The notes: generated by a model from the letters alone, not told the origin. 64,000 bases of DNA from Nisaea sediminum (GCF_014904705.1 NZ_JACZCQ010000003.1:186001-250000); one strand, 5' to 3'; counted from the stretch's first letter, positions 24,890-34,637 are shown. Made by a program: numbers and translations.

Positions 24890-26347
24890 CTATTCCATAA
24901 CCTTTCCGGCGACCGGATCAAACGGTGTCGGGAACTCCCCGCGCGGCTTGATGTAGTCGTACGGTTCCCGCGCAAGGAAGCGGCCGAATCCCGCCTCGCA
25001 CATGTCCTTGCCGTCCTGCCAGAGCACCGAGCCGCGGGCGATGGTCGCCGCCGGCCAGCCGGTGACTTCCATGCCCTCGTAGGGCGTGTAGTCGGTCGCG
25101 TGGTGCAGGATGTCCTGGGTGATCGTGGTCTTCTTCTCCGCGTCCCAGACCACGATATCGGCATCGGCGCCGACCGCGATCGCACCTTTCTGCGGATGCA
25201 GGCCGAAGAGCTTCGCCGCGTTGGTCGAGGTCACGGCGACGAAGTCCTGGAGGCTCAGACGGCCCTTCACCACGCCCTCGTGGAAGACGATCGGCATGCG
25301 GGTCTCGAGACCCGGCACGCCGTTGGCGATGCGGCTGAAGGGCGCGTTGTCACCGGCCCAGAACTTGCCGTCCGGATCGTTGATGTTGTAGGGCGCGTGG
25401 TCCGAGGTGACGTTGCCGAGCGTGCCGGACCTGACATAGTCCCAGAGCGCTTCCTGCTCCGCCTCGGTGCGCGGCGCGGGCGAGCAGAGATACTTCGCCC
25501 CTTCCCGCGCGTCGCGGTCGAGATCCTTCTCGGTCAGGACGAAATATTGCGGGCAGGTCTCGGCGAAGACCTTGAGGCCGCGCTGCTGCGCCCGGCGGAT
25601 TTCCTCCGCCGCCTCGCCGCAGGTGACGTGGAAGATCTGGATCGGCTGGTCCATCAGTTCGGCCAGCGCGATCATCCGGTAGGTCGCCTCGCGCTCGACC
25701 AGCGCCGGCTTGCACCAGGAATGATACTTGGTGCCGTTCAGACCCGCCTCGAGCAGCTTCTCGGTCATGAACATGATCGCGTCGTGGTTCTCGGCATGGA
25801 CGCAGACCAGCGCCTGGTTGCGCCGGGCGACCTCGAGGATGCGCAGGATCTGCCCGTCATCGACCCGATTGCTGGCATAGGTCATGAAGAGCTTGATCGA
25901 ACGGTGGCCCTCGCCGATCAGCTTCGGCAAATCCTCGCCGACCACCGCGTCGTTCGGATCGTTGATGACGATGTGGAAGCTGTAGTCGATGCAGGCGCTC
26001 TTCGCCCGCTCGTGATAGGCGGCGACGCCGTCGGCGAGGCCGACGCCCTTCTGCTGCGGCGCAAAGCAGATCACCGAGGTGGTGCCGCCGCAGGCCGCCG
26101 GGCGGGGCGCGCTCTCGAAAGTCTCCGCGTTGCGCCCGCCGGGGCTGGAGGGCTGGTCGATATGGCAATGGCTGTCGACGCCGCCCGGCATCACCAGACG
26201 GCCGGAGGCGTCCACTTCCTTGGCACCGGCCCCGAGCTTCTCGCCGAGGGCGACGATGCGCCCGGCCTTCACGCCGATATCGCCCTTCACGATGTCCGAG
26301 GCGTTGACGACGGTGCCGCCGCGGACGACCAGATCATATTCGCTCAT
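24890..26347 (-). CDS. hydA: Dihydropyrimidinase/hydantoinase
   Basis: Cyclic amidohydrolase of 485 residues that opens dihydropyrimidines or 5-substituted hydantoins to N-carbamoyl products. Metal-site motifs are GVDSHCHIDQP (HxH), IKLFMTYASN (the lysine normally carboxylated), HAENHDA, HVTCGEAAEEI and TSDHAPYN (Asp). The normal family length is about 460-490. It lies between two other amidohydrolase-type genes and the N-carbamoyl hydrolase in one minus-strand operon. No dihydropyrimidine dehydrogenase (preAT-like) gene is visible here. Confidence 0.92.
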   Translation of the reverse strand: MSEYDLVVRGGTVVNASDIVKGDIGVKAGRIVALGEKLGAGAKEVDASGRLVMPGGVDSHCHIDQPSSPGGRNAETFESAPRPAACGGTTSVICFAPQQKGVGLADGVAAYHERAKSACIDYSFHIVINDPNDAVVGEDLPKLIGEGHRSIKLFMTYASNRVDDGQILRILEVARRNQALVCVHAENHDAIMFMTEKLLEAGLNGTKYHSWCKPALVEREATYRMIALAELMDQPIQIFHVTCGEAAEEIRRAQQRGLKVFAETCPQYFVLTEKDLDRDAREGAKYLCSPAPRTEAEQEALWDYVRSGTLGNVTSDHAPYNINDPDGKFWAGDNAPFSRIANGVPGLETRMPIVFHEGVVKGRLSLQDFVAVTSTNAAKLFGLHPQKGAIAVGADADIVVWDAEKKTTITQDILHHATDYTPYEGMEVTGWPAATIARGSVLWQDGKDMCEAGFGRFLAREPYDYIKPRGEFPTPFDPVAGKVME

Positions 26348-26358
26348 GTGCCCGCTCC

Positions 26359-27810
26359 TCAGTGCGCGTCAGGATAGCTCATCGGCGACAGCGTCTCGAT
26401 CGGGCGCTGGGCCCAGTCGCGCTGGCGCACGGTCGACATGGTGATCTTCTGGTACTCGGTCATCTTCGCCGCCGCTTCCGCGACGTCGATGGTGACGACC
26501 TCTCCGTTATCGACGACGCGCTTTCCGTCGACATAGACATGTTTCACCGCGCGGTCACCGGCGGAATAGAGCAGGCTGCGCAGCGGATCGCGCACCGGCT
26601 GCATGTAGGCATGGTCGAGGTCGACCATCACGAGGTCCGCCTTGCAGCCGACCTCGAGCCGGCCGATATCGTCGCGGCCGAGGGTCTTGGCGCCGCCGAT
26701 CGTCCCGGCGTCGAAGATCTCCTCGGTCGTCGCGTTGTTGTAGTCGCCCGACATGATGCGGCCGACGATCATCGCGACTTCGAGCTCGTGAATGAAATTG
26801 TGCGGGAAGGTGTCGGTGCCGAGGCCGAGCGGGATGCCCGCTTTCACGTAGCGGCCGACATGGTTGAGCGCGATGCCGCGGCGCCAGAAAACGGTCGGGC
26901 AATGCGCGACATTGGCGCCGGACTTCACCAGCAGATTGAAGTCGTCCGCCTGCGGCCAGTGCAGCCAGGGATGGTCATTGAGGAAGATGCAATGGCCGAT
27001 GATCGTGGTCTCGTCGAGCACGCCGAGACTGTCGAGCCATTCGAGCGGCGTCAGACCGTGGCGATGGGTCATCTCGTTGAACTCGACCACGCTCTGCGCC
27101 GCATGGATCTGCATCTTGATGCCGCGCCGCTTCGCTTCCTCGTGCGAGGCCTTGATCAGCTCGGGCGTGCAGGTATCGATCTGCGACGGGCCCATCATGC
27201 CGGAGATCCGGCCGGACGGATGCCTGTCCGCTTCCTCGATGATCTCGATGGCGCGCTCCATCGCCTTCTCGCCCGCCTTCGTGTCCCAGTCATAGACCAC
27301 CGAATGGCCGTTCTTGGTCGACCAGACGGCGTCCCGGTACATCGGGCAGAGCACGGCGCGGATGCCGGTCTCGGCCACGTCCTCGACCCAGGTATCGCGG
27401 GCGCCGGAGAGATCGGCGAAGGTGGTGACGCCGCTCTTCAGCATCTCGTGGATGGCGTAGCGGGTCGTATAGGGCGCAGCCTCCGGGAGAATGCGGAAGA
27501 CCGGCATGTATTCGTAAAGACCGCTCTGGCCGAGCTTCGGACTACCCAGTTCTTCGTTCAGCCCCTTGTTGCCGGGTTCCGAGGTCGGGTGGTTGTGGAT
27601 CGAGACGAAGCCCGGCATCACCATCATCCGGCTGCCGTCGACGGTTTCGTCCGCCGTGCCTTCGAAACCGGGGCCGACATGGATCAGCGTGCCGTCCCGG
27701 AAGGCGACGTCGGCATCGTGGAAGAAGCGGTGCCCGGCCGAGCCGCCGTTCTCTCCGGCCTGCCAACCGATGACCCAGGCCGCGTTCTTGATCAATGTGG
27801 TCTTCGACAT
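26359..27810 (-). CDS. Amidohydrolase, 8-oxoguanine deaminase/AtzA-like
   Basis: Metal-dependent aminohydrolase of 483 residues in the ATZ/TRZ/8-oxoguanine deaminase branch. Visible metal ligands are GFVSIHNHPTSEP (HxH, here HNH), QIHAAQSVVEF (His), IIGHCIFLND (His) and GLGTDTFPHN (Asp). The substrate cannot be read from sequence; in the context of hydantoinase and carbamoylase it probably deaminates or dechlorinates a nitrogen heterocycle such as a purine or pyrimidine base. The start is ATG 27810. It is followed 11 bp later by the hydantoinase gene. Confidence 0.85.
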   Translation of the reverse strand: MSKTTLIKNAAWVIGWQAGENGGSAGHRFFHDADVAFRDGTLIHVGPGFEGTADETVDGSRMMVMPGFVSIHNHPTSEPGNKGLNEELGSPKLGQSGLYEYMPVFRILPEAAPYTTRYAIHEMLKSGVTTFADLSGARDTWVEDVAETGIRAVLCPMYRDAVWSTKNGHSVVYDWDTKAGEKAMERAIEIIEEADRHPSGRISGMMGPSQIDTCTPELIKASHEEAKRRGIKMQIHAAQSVVEFNEMTHRHGLTPLEWLDSLGVLDETTIIGHCIFLNDHPWLHWPQADDFNLLVKSGANVAHCPTVFWRRGIALNHVGRYVKAGIPLGLGTDTFPHNFIHELEVAMIVGRIMSGDYNNATTEEIFDAGTIGGAKTLGRDDIGRLEVGCKADLVMVDLDHAYMQPVRDPLRSLLYSAGDRAVKHVYVDGKRVVDNGEVVTIDVAEAAAKMTEYQKITMSTVRQRDWAQRPIETLSPMSYPDAH

Positions 27811-27860
27811 GTCCTTGCTCTCTCTGTTCCGGGCCGGCTTCCGGCTCCGCTGTCCTTGAT

Positions 27861-29489
27861 TCAGGCCGCCTCGCCCAGGCGGTCGTGCATGATGTCCCCG
27901 CCGACGATGGTGAGATCGGCGTTGGCCTCGAGGATCTCTTCCGGCTCGATCGAGAAGAGATCGCGGTCGAATACGGTGACGTCGCCGAGCTGTCCCGGCG
28001 CCAGCGTCCCCTTGATGTCCTCCTCGAAGGAGCCGTAGGCACCGCAATAACTGTAGCAATGCAGCGCCTCTTCAAGGCTGACCCGCTCGTCCGCGCCGAG
28101 CACCGTGCCGCGCTTGGTCTTGCGGGTGATCATCGAATAGATGTTCTGGAACGGATTGGTCGAGGAGACCGGCGCATCCGAACTCGCCGAGGGATGGACG
28201 CCCGCGTCGAGGAAGGAGCGCAGCGGATAGGCCTTGGCCGCGAGCTCCTCCCCCAGCACGTCGACATAGAGATCGCCGAACTCGTACATGAAGATCGCCT
28301 GCGGGGCCGGCAGCACGCCGATCCGCTTCATGCGGGCGAGCTGCTCCGGTGACAGGAAGCCGCAATGCTCGATCCGGTGCCGGCGGTTGCCCTGGCTCTC
28401 GACATCGTTGCCGATCGCCAGCTCGTAGGCGGTCAGGATCTGCTCGATCGCGCGGTCGCCGATGGCATGAGCCGCCACCTGGTAGCCGCGGTCGTGATAG
28501 TCCTTCACATAGTCGAAGAGCTGCCGGTCCTCGTAGATCATGATCCCGAGATTTTCCGGCTCGTTCAGATAGGGTTTGAACATCGCCGCGGTCTTGCCGC
28601 CAGCGCTGCCGTCCGTGAAGAGCTTCATCGGACCGACGCGGAGCCACTCGTCCCCGTCCCCGGTCATCAGGCCGAGATCAATCGCCCGGTCGGGCCAGCC
28701 GCTAGCACCGGCAAGCGGCATCAGATGCATGCGCAGACCGAAGCCGCCCTGGCGTTTCAGTTGCTGATAGGCGAGCCACTCGTCATAACCCTGGCGCAGC
28801 CCGACGCCCGGATCGGTGACGCTGGTAAAACCTAGGGAAAGATTGTGCCGTTGGCCGGCACGCACGCCCTCGGCCAGCGCGTCGATCGTGTGATCGCTCA
28901 GCACGGCGGTGATCTTCTCCTGCGCCCGCTCCTGCAGCAGACCGGTCAGTTTGCCGTTCTGGTTCTCGATATGGCCGCCCTCGGGCTGCGGCGTGGACTC
29001 GTCGATCCCGGCGAGGGTCAGCGCGGCACTGTTGGCGACGCCCATATGGCCGCAGGTCCGCTTCACATAGACCGGGTTGTTCGGCGCGACCTGGTCCAGT
29101 TCCTCCCGGAACGGATGACGCTTGGCATCGAGCTCGAAATGATCGTAGCCGCGGCCGAAGATCCACTCTCCGGGTTTCGCCTTGTCCGCGCGCGCCTTGA
29201 TCTTGGCGAGCAGCGCCTGGAGCTGCGTGTCTTTCTTGCAATCCACTTCGGAGAGGCCGAGACCGACCATGAGCAGATGCTGGTGTGCGTCGTTCAATCC
29301 CGGGGCCGCGAGACGGCCGTTCAGATCAACGACCCTAGTTCCATCGCCGACCAACCCGTCCAGCTCGGCATCGGAACCGTGCGCGATAACCTTGCCGCCC
29401 CAGATCGCCACCGATTCGGCAAATCCGGCACCGCGGCCGAGAAACACATTGCCCCCGCGCAATACCAGATCCGCCTTCGCCGTAACCAT
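27861..29489 (-). CDS. Amidohydrolase family protein (YtcJ/AepA-like)
   Basis: Predicted metal-dependent hydrolase of 542 residues of the YtcJ-like group (amidohydrolase_3). Typical elements are the N-terminal composite beta domain with VVDLNGRLAAPGLNDAHQH (HxH), YVKRTCGHMGVANSAAL, YQVAAHAIGDRAIEQ and HCGFLSPEQLARM. The C-terminal end is LTIVGGDIMHDRL. Substrates of this branch are mostly unknown amides or cyclic ureas. It is first in the minus-strand catabolic operon, so it may act first on a larger substrate. Confidence 0.87.
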   Translation of the reverse strand: MVTAKADLVLRGGNVFLGRGAGFAESVAIWGGKVIAHGSDAELDGLVGDGTRVVDLNGRLAAPGLNDAHQHLLMVGLGLSEVDCKKDTQLQALLAKIKARADKAKPGEWIFGRGYDHFELDAKRHPFREELDQVAPNNPVYVKRTCGHMGVANSAALTLAGIDESTPQPEGGHIENQNGKLTGLLQERAQEKITAVLSDHTIDALAEGVRAGQRHNLSLGFTSVTDPGVGLRQGYDEWLAYQQLKRQGGFGLRMHLMPLAGASGWPDRAIDLGLMTGDGDEWLRVGPMKLFTDGSAGGKTAAMFKPYLNEPENLGIMIYEDRQLFDYVKDYHDRGYQVAAHAIGDRAIEQILTAYELAIGNDVESQGNRRHRIEHCGFLSPEQLARMKRIGVLPAPQAIFMYEFGDLYVDVLGEELAAKAYPLRSFLDAGVHPSASSDAPVSSTNPFQNIYSMITRKTKRGTVLGADERVSLEEALHCYSYCGAYGSFEEDIKGTLAPGQLGDVTVFDRDLFSIEPEEILEANADLTIVGGDIMHDRLGEAA

Positions 29490-29647
29490 ATCGCAATGTC
29501 CTTTCGGTGATGGCCAGCCGAAACCGCAAGGACTGCGCGGCGGGCCTCAGGTGAGAGCCCAAGAGTGCGGCTGCGAAAGAGCTCTGTCAACGGCTCGCCC
29601 CGTGCCGTTTCATCCATTCACCGGTGCAACATCATCTAGGGGTCGAG

Positions 29648-29676
29648 TTGACACTAAAGCCAAGATATTGGATATT
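29648..29676 (+). promoter_or_regulatory. Sigma-70 promoter of the SPOR lipoprotein gene
   Basis: TTGACA (29648-29653), exactly 17 nt, then GATATT (29671-29676, 4 of 6 matches to the -10). The predicted start is near 29683, 47 bp before ATG 29730. The rest of the 240-bp divergent gap to the amidohydrolase holds no other recognisable element. Confidence 0.6.
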
Positions 29677-29729
29677 TTTCCGGCTATTGACCCGGGGTAC
29701 GGCGCCCCTTTCAGGCGACGAAAAACACG

Positions 29730-30965
29730 ATGCGGCTACTTTCCCGACGTCTTCTTCCCCTGGCCCTGATCGGCGTGCTTTCCGCATGCTCGTTCGAGAT
29801 CCCCGACTTCGGCATTTTCAGCGCCGACGAGGCCCTGCCGGCGAAGGAACCGCTCGCCCAGCTGCCTCCGGCGCCGAAGCCGCTCTATCAACCTGGAGAC
29901 ACCTACGTTTTCAACGATGACGGCACTGTCGTGCAGGAACAGGTCGTCGGCGTCACCCCCGACCGCGTGACCTGGACGAACGATTCCGGGCTGATCTGGA
30001 CGACCACGAACGAACTCGTCACGCCGCAACTGTCCTGGTCCTCGCATCCGGAACTCGGACGCGGCCGGCAGACCGTGATCGGCAATCCGGGAACCCTCTT
30101 CCCGCTGCAGGAAGGCAATATCGTCGCCTTCGGCATCCGCGGGAACAGCGAGAAGGTGCCGACGGGTTGGGAAGACGAGCTGCGCTGCGTGGTCGCCGGA
30201 CAGGAAGACGTCACGGTTCCCGCCGGAACCTTCACCACCTTCCGGATCGACTGCAAGCGGAAGGATGTCGAAACCAGCCTCTATTACGCGCCCGTGGCCC
30301 AGAACTATGTGCTGCGCGAGCGGATCTTTTCGAACTCGCGTTCCCGCAAGGAACTGATGTCCGTCAACCTCGCGGACAACCGGACGGCCAGCATGCCGGT
30401 GACGGTCGAGCAGCCGACGCACAAGACCGACGTCGTCAATCCGAAGATCGCAGCAGCCGAGAAGATGCAGTCCGAAGCATCGATGGCCAAAACGGGAACC
30501 GACGACAGGATGGCCAAGGCCGAGGAGCATGGAGAGAGCATGCCTGCCATGGACGATACCCGTCTGGTAATGCTCATCTCCCGCCTCGAATCCGTCGTCT
30601 CCAAGCTGGAATCCATGACGGAAGACAAGGTGATGGCGCCGAAAGAGGCCTCCGGCGGAGAGAAGATGGAAAAACCCGAGACCGGCATGACCGCGCCGAG
30701 CGCGACCGGGAAATGGGGCATCCACCTCGAATCCTATCGTACCCAGAGCGGTGCCCGGCGCGGCTGGTCGGCCCTGCAGAAGCGCTACCCGGACGATCTC
30801 GGCGCGCTTGAGCTGAAGACCATCGAGTTCGATGCGGGCGACGGGCGCGGGACCTTCGTGCGTCTCGTCGGCGCGGCCTTCGAGACCCGAGCCGATGCGG
30901 GCAAGGCCTGCAGCGCTCTCAAGGCAAAACGTCAGTTCTGCCAGGCGGTGCGCATCGCGCGCTGA
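29730..30965 (+). CDS. SPOR domain lipoprotein
   Basis: Lipoprotein of 411 residues. The signal peptide ends in a lipobox (VLSAC, Cys20). Residues about 60-230 form a beta-rich domain with DVTVPAGTFTTFRIDC; about 230-325 is a Met/Glu/Lys-rich low-complexity linker; the C-terminal 75 residues (WGIHLESYRTQSGARRGW to CSALKAKRQFC) are a SPOR domain, which binds denuded peptidoglycan glycans at septa. It is likely envelope-localised and involved in cell-wall or division processes. Preceded by a good sigma-70 promoter. Confidence 0.8.
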   Translation: MRLLSRRLLPLALIGVLSACSFEIPDFGIFSADEALPAKEPLAQLPPAPKPLYQPGDTYVFNDDGTVVQEQVVGVTPDRVTWTNDSGLIWTTTNELVTPQLSWSSHPELGRGRQTVIGNPGTLFPLQEGNIVAFGIRGNSEKVPTGWEDELRCVVAGQEDVTVPAGTFTTFRIDCKRKDVETSLYYAPVAQNYVLRERIFSNSRSRKELMSVNLADNRTASMPVTVEQPTHKTDVVNPKIAAAEKMQSEASMAKTGTDDRMAKAEEHGESMPAMDDTRLVMLISRLESVVSKLESMTEDKVMAPKEASGGEKMEKPETGMTAPSATGKWGIHLESYRTQSGARRGWSALQKRYPDDLGALELKTIEFDAGDGRGTFVRLVGAAFETRADAGKACSALKAKRQFCQAVRIAR

Positions 30966-31065
30966 CGCGAAGGCTTTCTTCTCGCAACGACGTTTGCCAA
31001 CGCTCCGGGTACCGGCTAAGGAACGCGTGCGCCGACCGCGCTGCCCTTTTCAGGAAACATTCGTC

Positions 31066-31995
31066 ATGAGCGATACTCGCGCGCCCGTAACCGCCGGGGA
31101 TGGCGGCCTCAGCAATCCGGCGCTCGGTATCGGCCTCAGTGTCGTTGCGATCGCGATGTTCGCCACGATGGATGCGCTGGCGAAGTTCACGTCCGAGACG
31201 ATCCGCGTCGAAATGGTGATCTGGGGCCGTTATTTCTTCCATTTCCTCGCCATGGTACTGATCCTTCCGGTCCTCGGAGTCCGGCGCGCCCTCAGGACAA
31301 ACCAGACAAGCAAGGTGGCGATCCGAGGCCTTCTGCTGCTCGGCTCCACCTTCTGTTTCTTCACCGCGATTTCCCAGATCCCGCTCGCCGAAGCCAACGC
31401 GATCGGTTTCGTCGCGCCGCTGATCACCGTCGCTCTCTCCGCCTTCTTCCTGCGCGAGACGGTCGGCGTCCGGCGCTGGTCCGCCGTCGCCATCGGGTTC
31501 GGCGGCATGCTGGTGGTGCTCCGACCCGGCTTCCAGGAAGTCCACTGGGCTTATTTCCTGGTCCTGACGATGGCGACCATGTTCAGCGTCTTCGCCCTCC
31601 TGACGCGCGCGCTGAACCGCACCGAGGATCCGGTCGCCATGCTGTTTCATACCGCGCTGATCGGTACCGCCGGCGCCTGTCTGCTGGCCTTCTTCTACTG
31701 GGAAACGCCGACCCTGACGGAATGGCTTCTGCTGATGGTTATCGGGGTCATTGGCGGGGTTTCCCACCAAATCCTGATCTATGCCTACCGCTACGCGAGC
31801 GCCTCGATCCTCGCACCGTTCCAGTACACGATCATCGTCTGGTCGACATTCTACGGTTTCTTCCTGTTCGCGGATGTTCCGGACCTATGGACATTCCTCG
31901 GCGCCGGAGTGATTGTCGCCGCCGGTCTCTATGTCTGGGTGCGGGAGCGGCAGGTGAAGAAACAGCCGCCGACGCCGACCCCGATCAGACGCTGA
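31066..31995 (+). CDS. DMT family transporter (EamA), first of a tandem pair
   Basis: Ten-helix drug/metabolite transporter of 309 residues with two EamA repeats (first repeat begins GLSVVAIAMFATMDALAKF; the second contains SHQILIYAYRYASASILAPFQY). Substrate unknown; family members export amino acids or related metabolites. ATG 31066 has AGGAAA about 10 nt upstream. A paralogue follows after 28 bp in the same operon; the shared segment ILAPFQY near the C-terminus shows the relation. Confidence 0.88.
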   Translation: MSDTRAPVTAGDGGLSNPALGIGLSVVAIAMFATMDALAKFTSETIRVEMVIWGRYFFHFLAMVLILPVLGVRRALRTNQTSKVAIRGLLLLGSTFCFFTAISQIPLAEANAIGFVAPLITVALSAFFLRETVGVRRWSAVAIGFGGMLVVLRPGFQEVHWAYFLVLTMATMFSVFALLTRALNRTEDPVAMLFHTALIGTAGACLLAFFYWETPTLTEWLLLMVIGVIGGVSHQILIYAYRYASASILAPFQYTIIVWSTFYGFFLFADVPDLWTFLGAGVIVAAGLYVWVRERQVKKQPPTPTPIRR

Positions 31996-32023
31996 CCTCC
32001 CCTCTTCCGGAACGGAAACGACC

Positions 32024-32932
32024 ATGACCGGCGTGAGCGACCATCGTCCCGCCCTTGCGATCTGCCTGATCATCGCCGGCTTCACCTGCTTCTCGACCAT
32101 GGACATGCTGGTCAAGAGAAGCGGCGCCATGCTGCCGGTCGAACAGGTGACCTTCTTCCGCTACGCGGTGCATTTCGCCGTGCTTCTGGCGCTGACGCCG
32201 TTTCTCGGCCTGAAGACCATGCTGGGTGGACGACGGTTCGGCTTCCTCGCGCTCCGGGGCGGCTTCATGTTCGTCTCCACGATCCTCTTCTTCACCGCGA
32301 TCACGCAGCTTCCGCTGGCCGAGGCGGCGGCGATCACCTTCATGGCGCCGATCATCACCGTCGGGCTCTCCGTGCTATTCCTGAAGGAGCAGGTCGGCAT
32401 CAGGCGCTGGAGCGCTGTCGCGGTCGGCTTCGGGGGAATTCTGGTCATTCTCAGACCCGGCCTGCAGGAGCTCTCCCCCGCGCATTTCATGGTGCTGGCG
32501 ACCGCCTTCTTCTTCTCGGTGTTCACACTGATGACGCGCCATGCCGGCACCGGAACACCGATCGCCGCGACCACCTTCCTGACCGGACTGACCGGGTTCG
32601 TCGGCTCGGCCTTTCTGCTGCCCGGGACCGGCCCTCTCCCGTCCGCCGAAAGCTGGCCGGTGCTTGCTGTCATCGGGTTGCTGGCGCTCTCGGCGGAGTG
32701 CCTGCTGATCCTCGGATATCGCTACGCCTTCGCGTCGCTGCTCGCGCCGTTTCAGTATGTGCAGATGCTCTGGGCGACTTTCTTCGGCTGGCTCGTCTTC
32801 GACACGCTTCCGGATCTCTGGACCTGTGCCGGCGCCGTTCTCGTGATCGGCGCCGGGCTTTATATCTGGCTCCGGGAAAGCCGGATCAGGCAGGATCCGC
32901 CGCTGGCTGCCGACGCCAGCGGACCGAGGTGA
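32024..32932 (+). CDS. DMT family transporter (EamA), second of a tandem pair
   Basis: Ten-helix EamA-type transporter of 302 residues, similar in layout to its upstream neighbour (LPLAEAAAITFMAPIITVGLS; GYRYAFASLLAPFQYVQ). Probably the product of a tandem duplication. Its last 47 bp overlap the end of the convergent MFS gene, so both C-terminal tails are encoded by the same DNA on opposite strands. Confidence 0.88.
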   Translation: MTGVSDHRPALAICLIIAGFTCFSTMDMLVKRSGAMLPVEQVTFFRYAVHFAVLLALTPFLGLKTMLGGRRFGFLALRGGFMFVSTILFFTAITQLPLAEAAAITFMAPIITVGLSVLFLKEQVGIRRWSAVAVGFGGILVILRPGLQELSPAHFMVLATAFFFSVFTLMTRHAGTGTPIAATTFLTGLTGFVGSAFLLPGTGPLPSAESWPVLAVIGLLALSAECLLILGYRYAFASLLAPFQYVQMLWATFFGWLVFDTLPDLWTCAGAVLVIGAGLYIWLRESRIRQDPPLAADASGPR

Positions 32933-34127
32933 AGACCGTGAACATCGACAGGATCATGAACCCGGCGATGGCGTAGAACACCAGTTCCGGAGCGAACTCG
33001 TCGAGGACGAAGCCGAAGATCATCGGCGAGATGATGCCACCGATGCTGAAGCCGGTCGTCACGAAGCCGAAGACCTTGCCGTACTGCCCGTCCGGCGTGA
33101 CCGAGCGGACAATCATGTCGCGCGACGGCATGATCATGCCGTGCATGATGCCCTGGGCCGTCAACGAGGCGAGCAGCAACGGCTCCGGCAGATCGACCGT
33201 CGCCACCATGGCGATCATCACTGCGGTCGTGAAGAAACAGATCGCGGCGACCACATTGTGATTGGAGGTCTTGTCGGCGAGGTAGCCGCCGAACAGGATG
33301 CCGATCGTGGTGCCGACGAGATACCCCGTCAGCGCGCCGGTCGCGATCGGGATCTCGGTGCCGTGCACGAGATTGAGCGCGGAGACCAGGAAGTTGTTCA
33401 GGCCGCCCGAGCCGAGCGCCGTCATGGTGTAGAAGCCGAGACACATCAGGATGGGAAACGAGAACAGAAGGGTGCGGCTGGACGCCGATGCTGCTGCCGG
33501 TTTCGCCGCGCTCTCTTCGGACTTCCGCTTGGTATGAAGGCTCCGGGCCGAAACCAGCAAGGCCGCCGCTGTCACCAATCCGGCGATGCCGCAGACAACA
33601 AGCGCGGAGCGCCAGCCCATCATCTCGCTGAGGAAAATGATCAGGGGCGGCGCCACCGCGAACCCGGCGAACCCGGCGAAGGTGTGCAGACTGAACGCGC
33701 GCCCCATCCGCGGCCCTGAAACCGAGGCGGAGAGGATCGCATAATCGGCCGGGTGATAGACCCCGTTCGCGACGCCGGCGACGGCCATCAGCGCCAGGAG
33801 CCCCCAGTACGTGTCGCCGAAGCCGATGAGAAGAAAGGCCAGCGCCTCGAGCGCCAGCCCGCCGATCAGGATCCAGCGGGCGCCGAACCGGTCGACGAGA
33901 TAACCGAACGGAAGCTGTGTGCTCGCCGTCGCGGCGCTGAAGATCGTCATGATCAGGCCGAGTTCGAGGAAGCTGACGCCGAACTGCTCTCGCAATACCG
34001 GAAACAGCGGCGGCAACAGCAGGATATAGAAATGGCTGAAGAAATGCGCGACGCCGATCAGGCTGATGACCTTGACGTCGGAGAAGGCTCCCCCGGCGGA
34101 CGGGACGGCTTGCGTATCGGCGGTCAT
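32886..34127 (-). CDS. MFS transporter
   Basis: Twelve-helix major facilitator of 413 residues. LVDRFGARWILIGG is the loop 2-3 signature; VNGVYHPADYAILSASV-type segments resemble fosmidomycin/Fsr-like or aromatic efflux permeases. The substrate is unknown. ATG 34127 is preferred (AGGAC 8 nt upstream); a GTG at 34142 lacks an RBS. The 3' end overlaps the DMT gene. Confidence 0.85.
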   Translation of the reverse strand: MTADTQAVPSAGGAFSDVKVISLIGVAHFFSHFYILLLPPLFPVLREQFGVSFLELGLIMTIFSAATASTQLPFGYLVDRFGARWILIGGLALEALAFLLIGFGDTYWGLLALMAVAGVANGVYHPADYAILSASVSGPRMGRAFSLHTFAGFAGFAVAPPLIIFLSEMMGWRSALVVCGIAGLVTAAALLVSARSLHTKRKSEESAAKPAAASASSRTLLFSFPILMCLGFYTMTALGSGGLNNFLVSALNLVHGTEIPIATGALTGYLVGTTIGILFGGYLADKTSNHNVVAAICFFTTAVMIAMVATVDLPEPLLLASLTAQGIMHGMIMPSRDMIVRSVTPDGQYGKVFGFVTTGFSIGGIISPMIFGFVLDEFAPELVFYAIAGFMILSMFTVFTSVRWRRQPAADPA

Positions 34128-34220
34128 CGGATGTCCTGGCACAAAAATCAGGAAAGTCGGACCGCAAAACTGGAACGCACGGAGAGAGAGGTCAAGCCCG
34201 GCCTCTCTCCCGATGCGGGA

Positions 34221-34637
34221 TTACTGTTGTGCCGCGAGCCACCAGCGGGAGATGCGATTGCCTTTGTCGTCGGTGCTTTCGAACTCGTTGTTCTCAAGCA
34301 GACGAACACGAAGGCACCGCTCCTTCTCGCTGTCGAACGGCGTCAGGCAATAATGTTCCTTTGTCGGGCGCACGGTACCGGTTTCGTAAAACTCCTCGAA
34401 GCCGTTCTGCGCCGGCACATGCAGCGAGTAGACCTTGCGCTTCTCGAGCTTGAAGTAGAAGACCCGGTTCCCGTTGGTCAGCCAGCCGGAAATCAGCCGT
34501 CCGTCGGCAAGGGCGAGGAATCCCGGTCCGGTCATTCCACGCGGATCGTATGCGCCGGCGGGTTGCGGTGCCGCCGACAGGAAAACGGTCGCGACGGCAA
34601 CGGCCAGCACGGACTTGGCGAAAACCTTGAGATCCAC
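34221..34637 (-). CDS. Uncharacterised secreted protein
   Basis: Exported protein of 138 residues. GTG 34637 with GGAG 8 nt upstream gives a signal peptide cleaved after QPAGA; the longer frame to 34721 has no RBS. The mature protein includes RNGFEEFYETGTVRPTK and HYCLTPFDSEKERCLRVR with two cysteines likely to form a disulphide. Family not recognised. It is divergent from the membrane protein at 34742, with a 104-bp gap holding no clear promoter. Confidence 0.6.
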   Translation of the reverse strand: MDLKVFAKSVLAVAVATVFLSAAPQPAGAYDPRGMTGPGFLALADGRLISGWLTNGNRVFYFKLEKRKVYSLHVPAQNGFEEFYETGTVRPTKEHYCLTPFDSEKERCLRVRLLENNEFESTDDKGNRISRWWLAAQQ

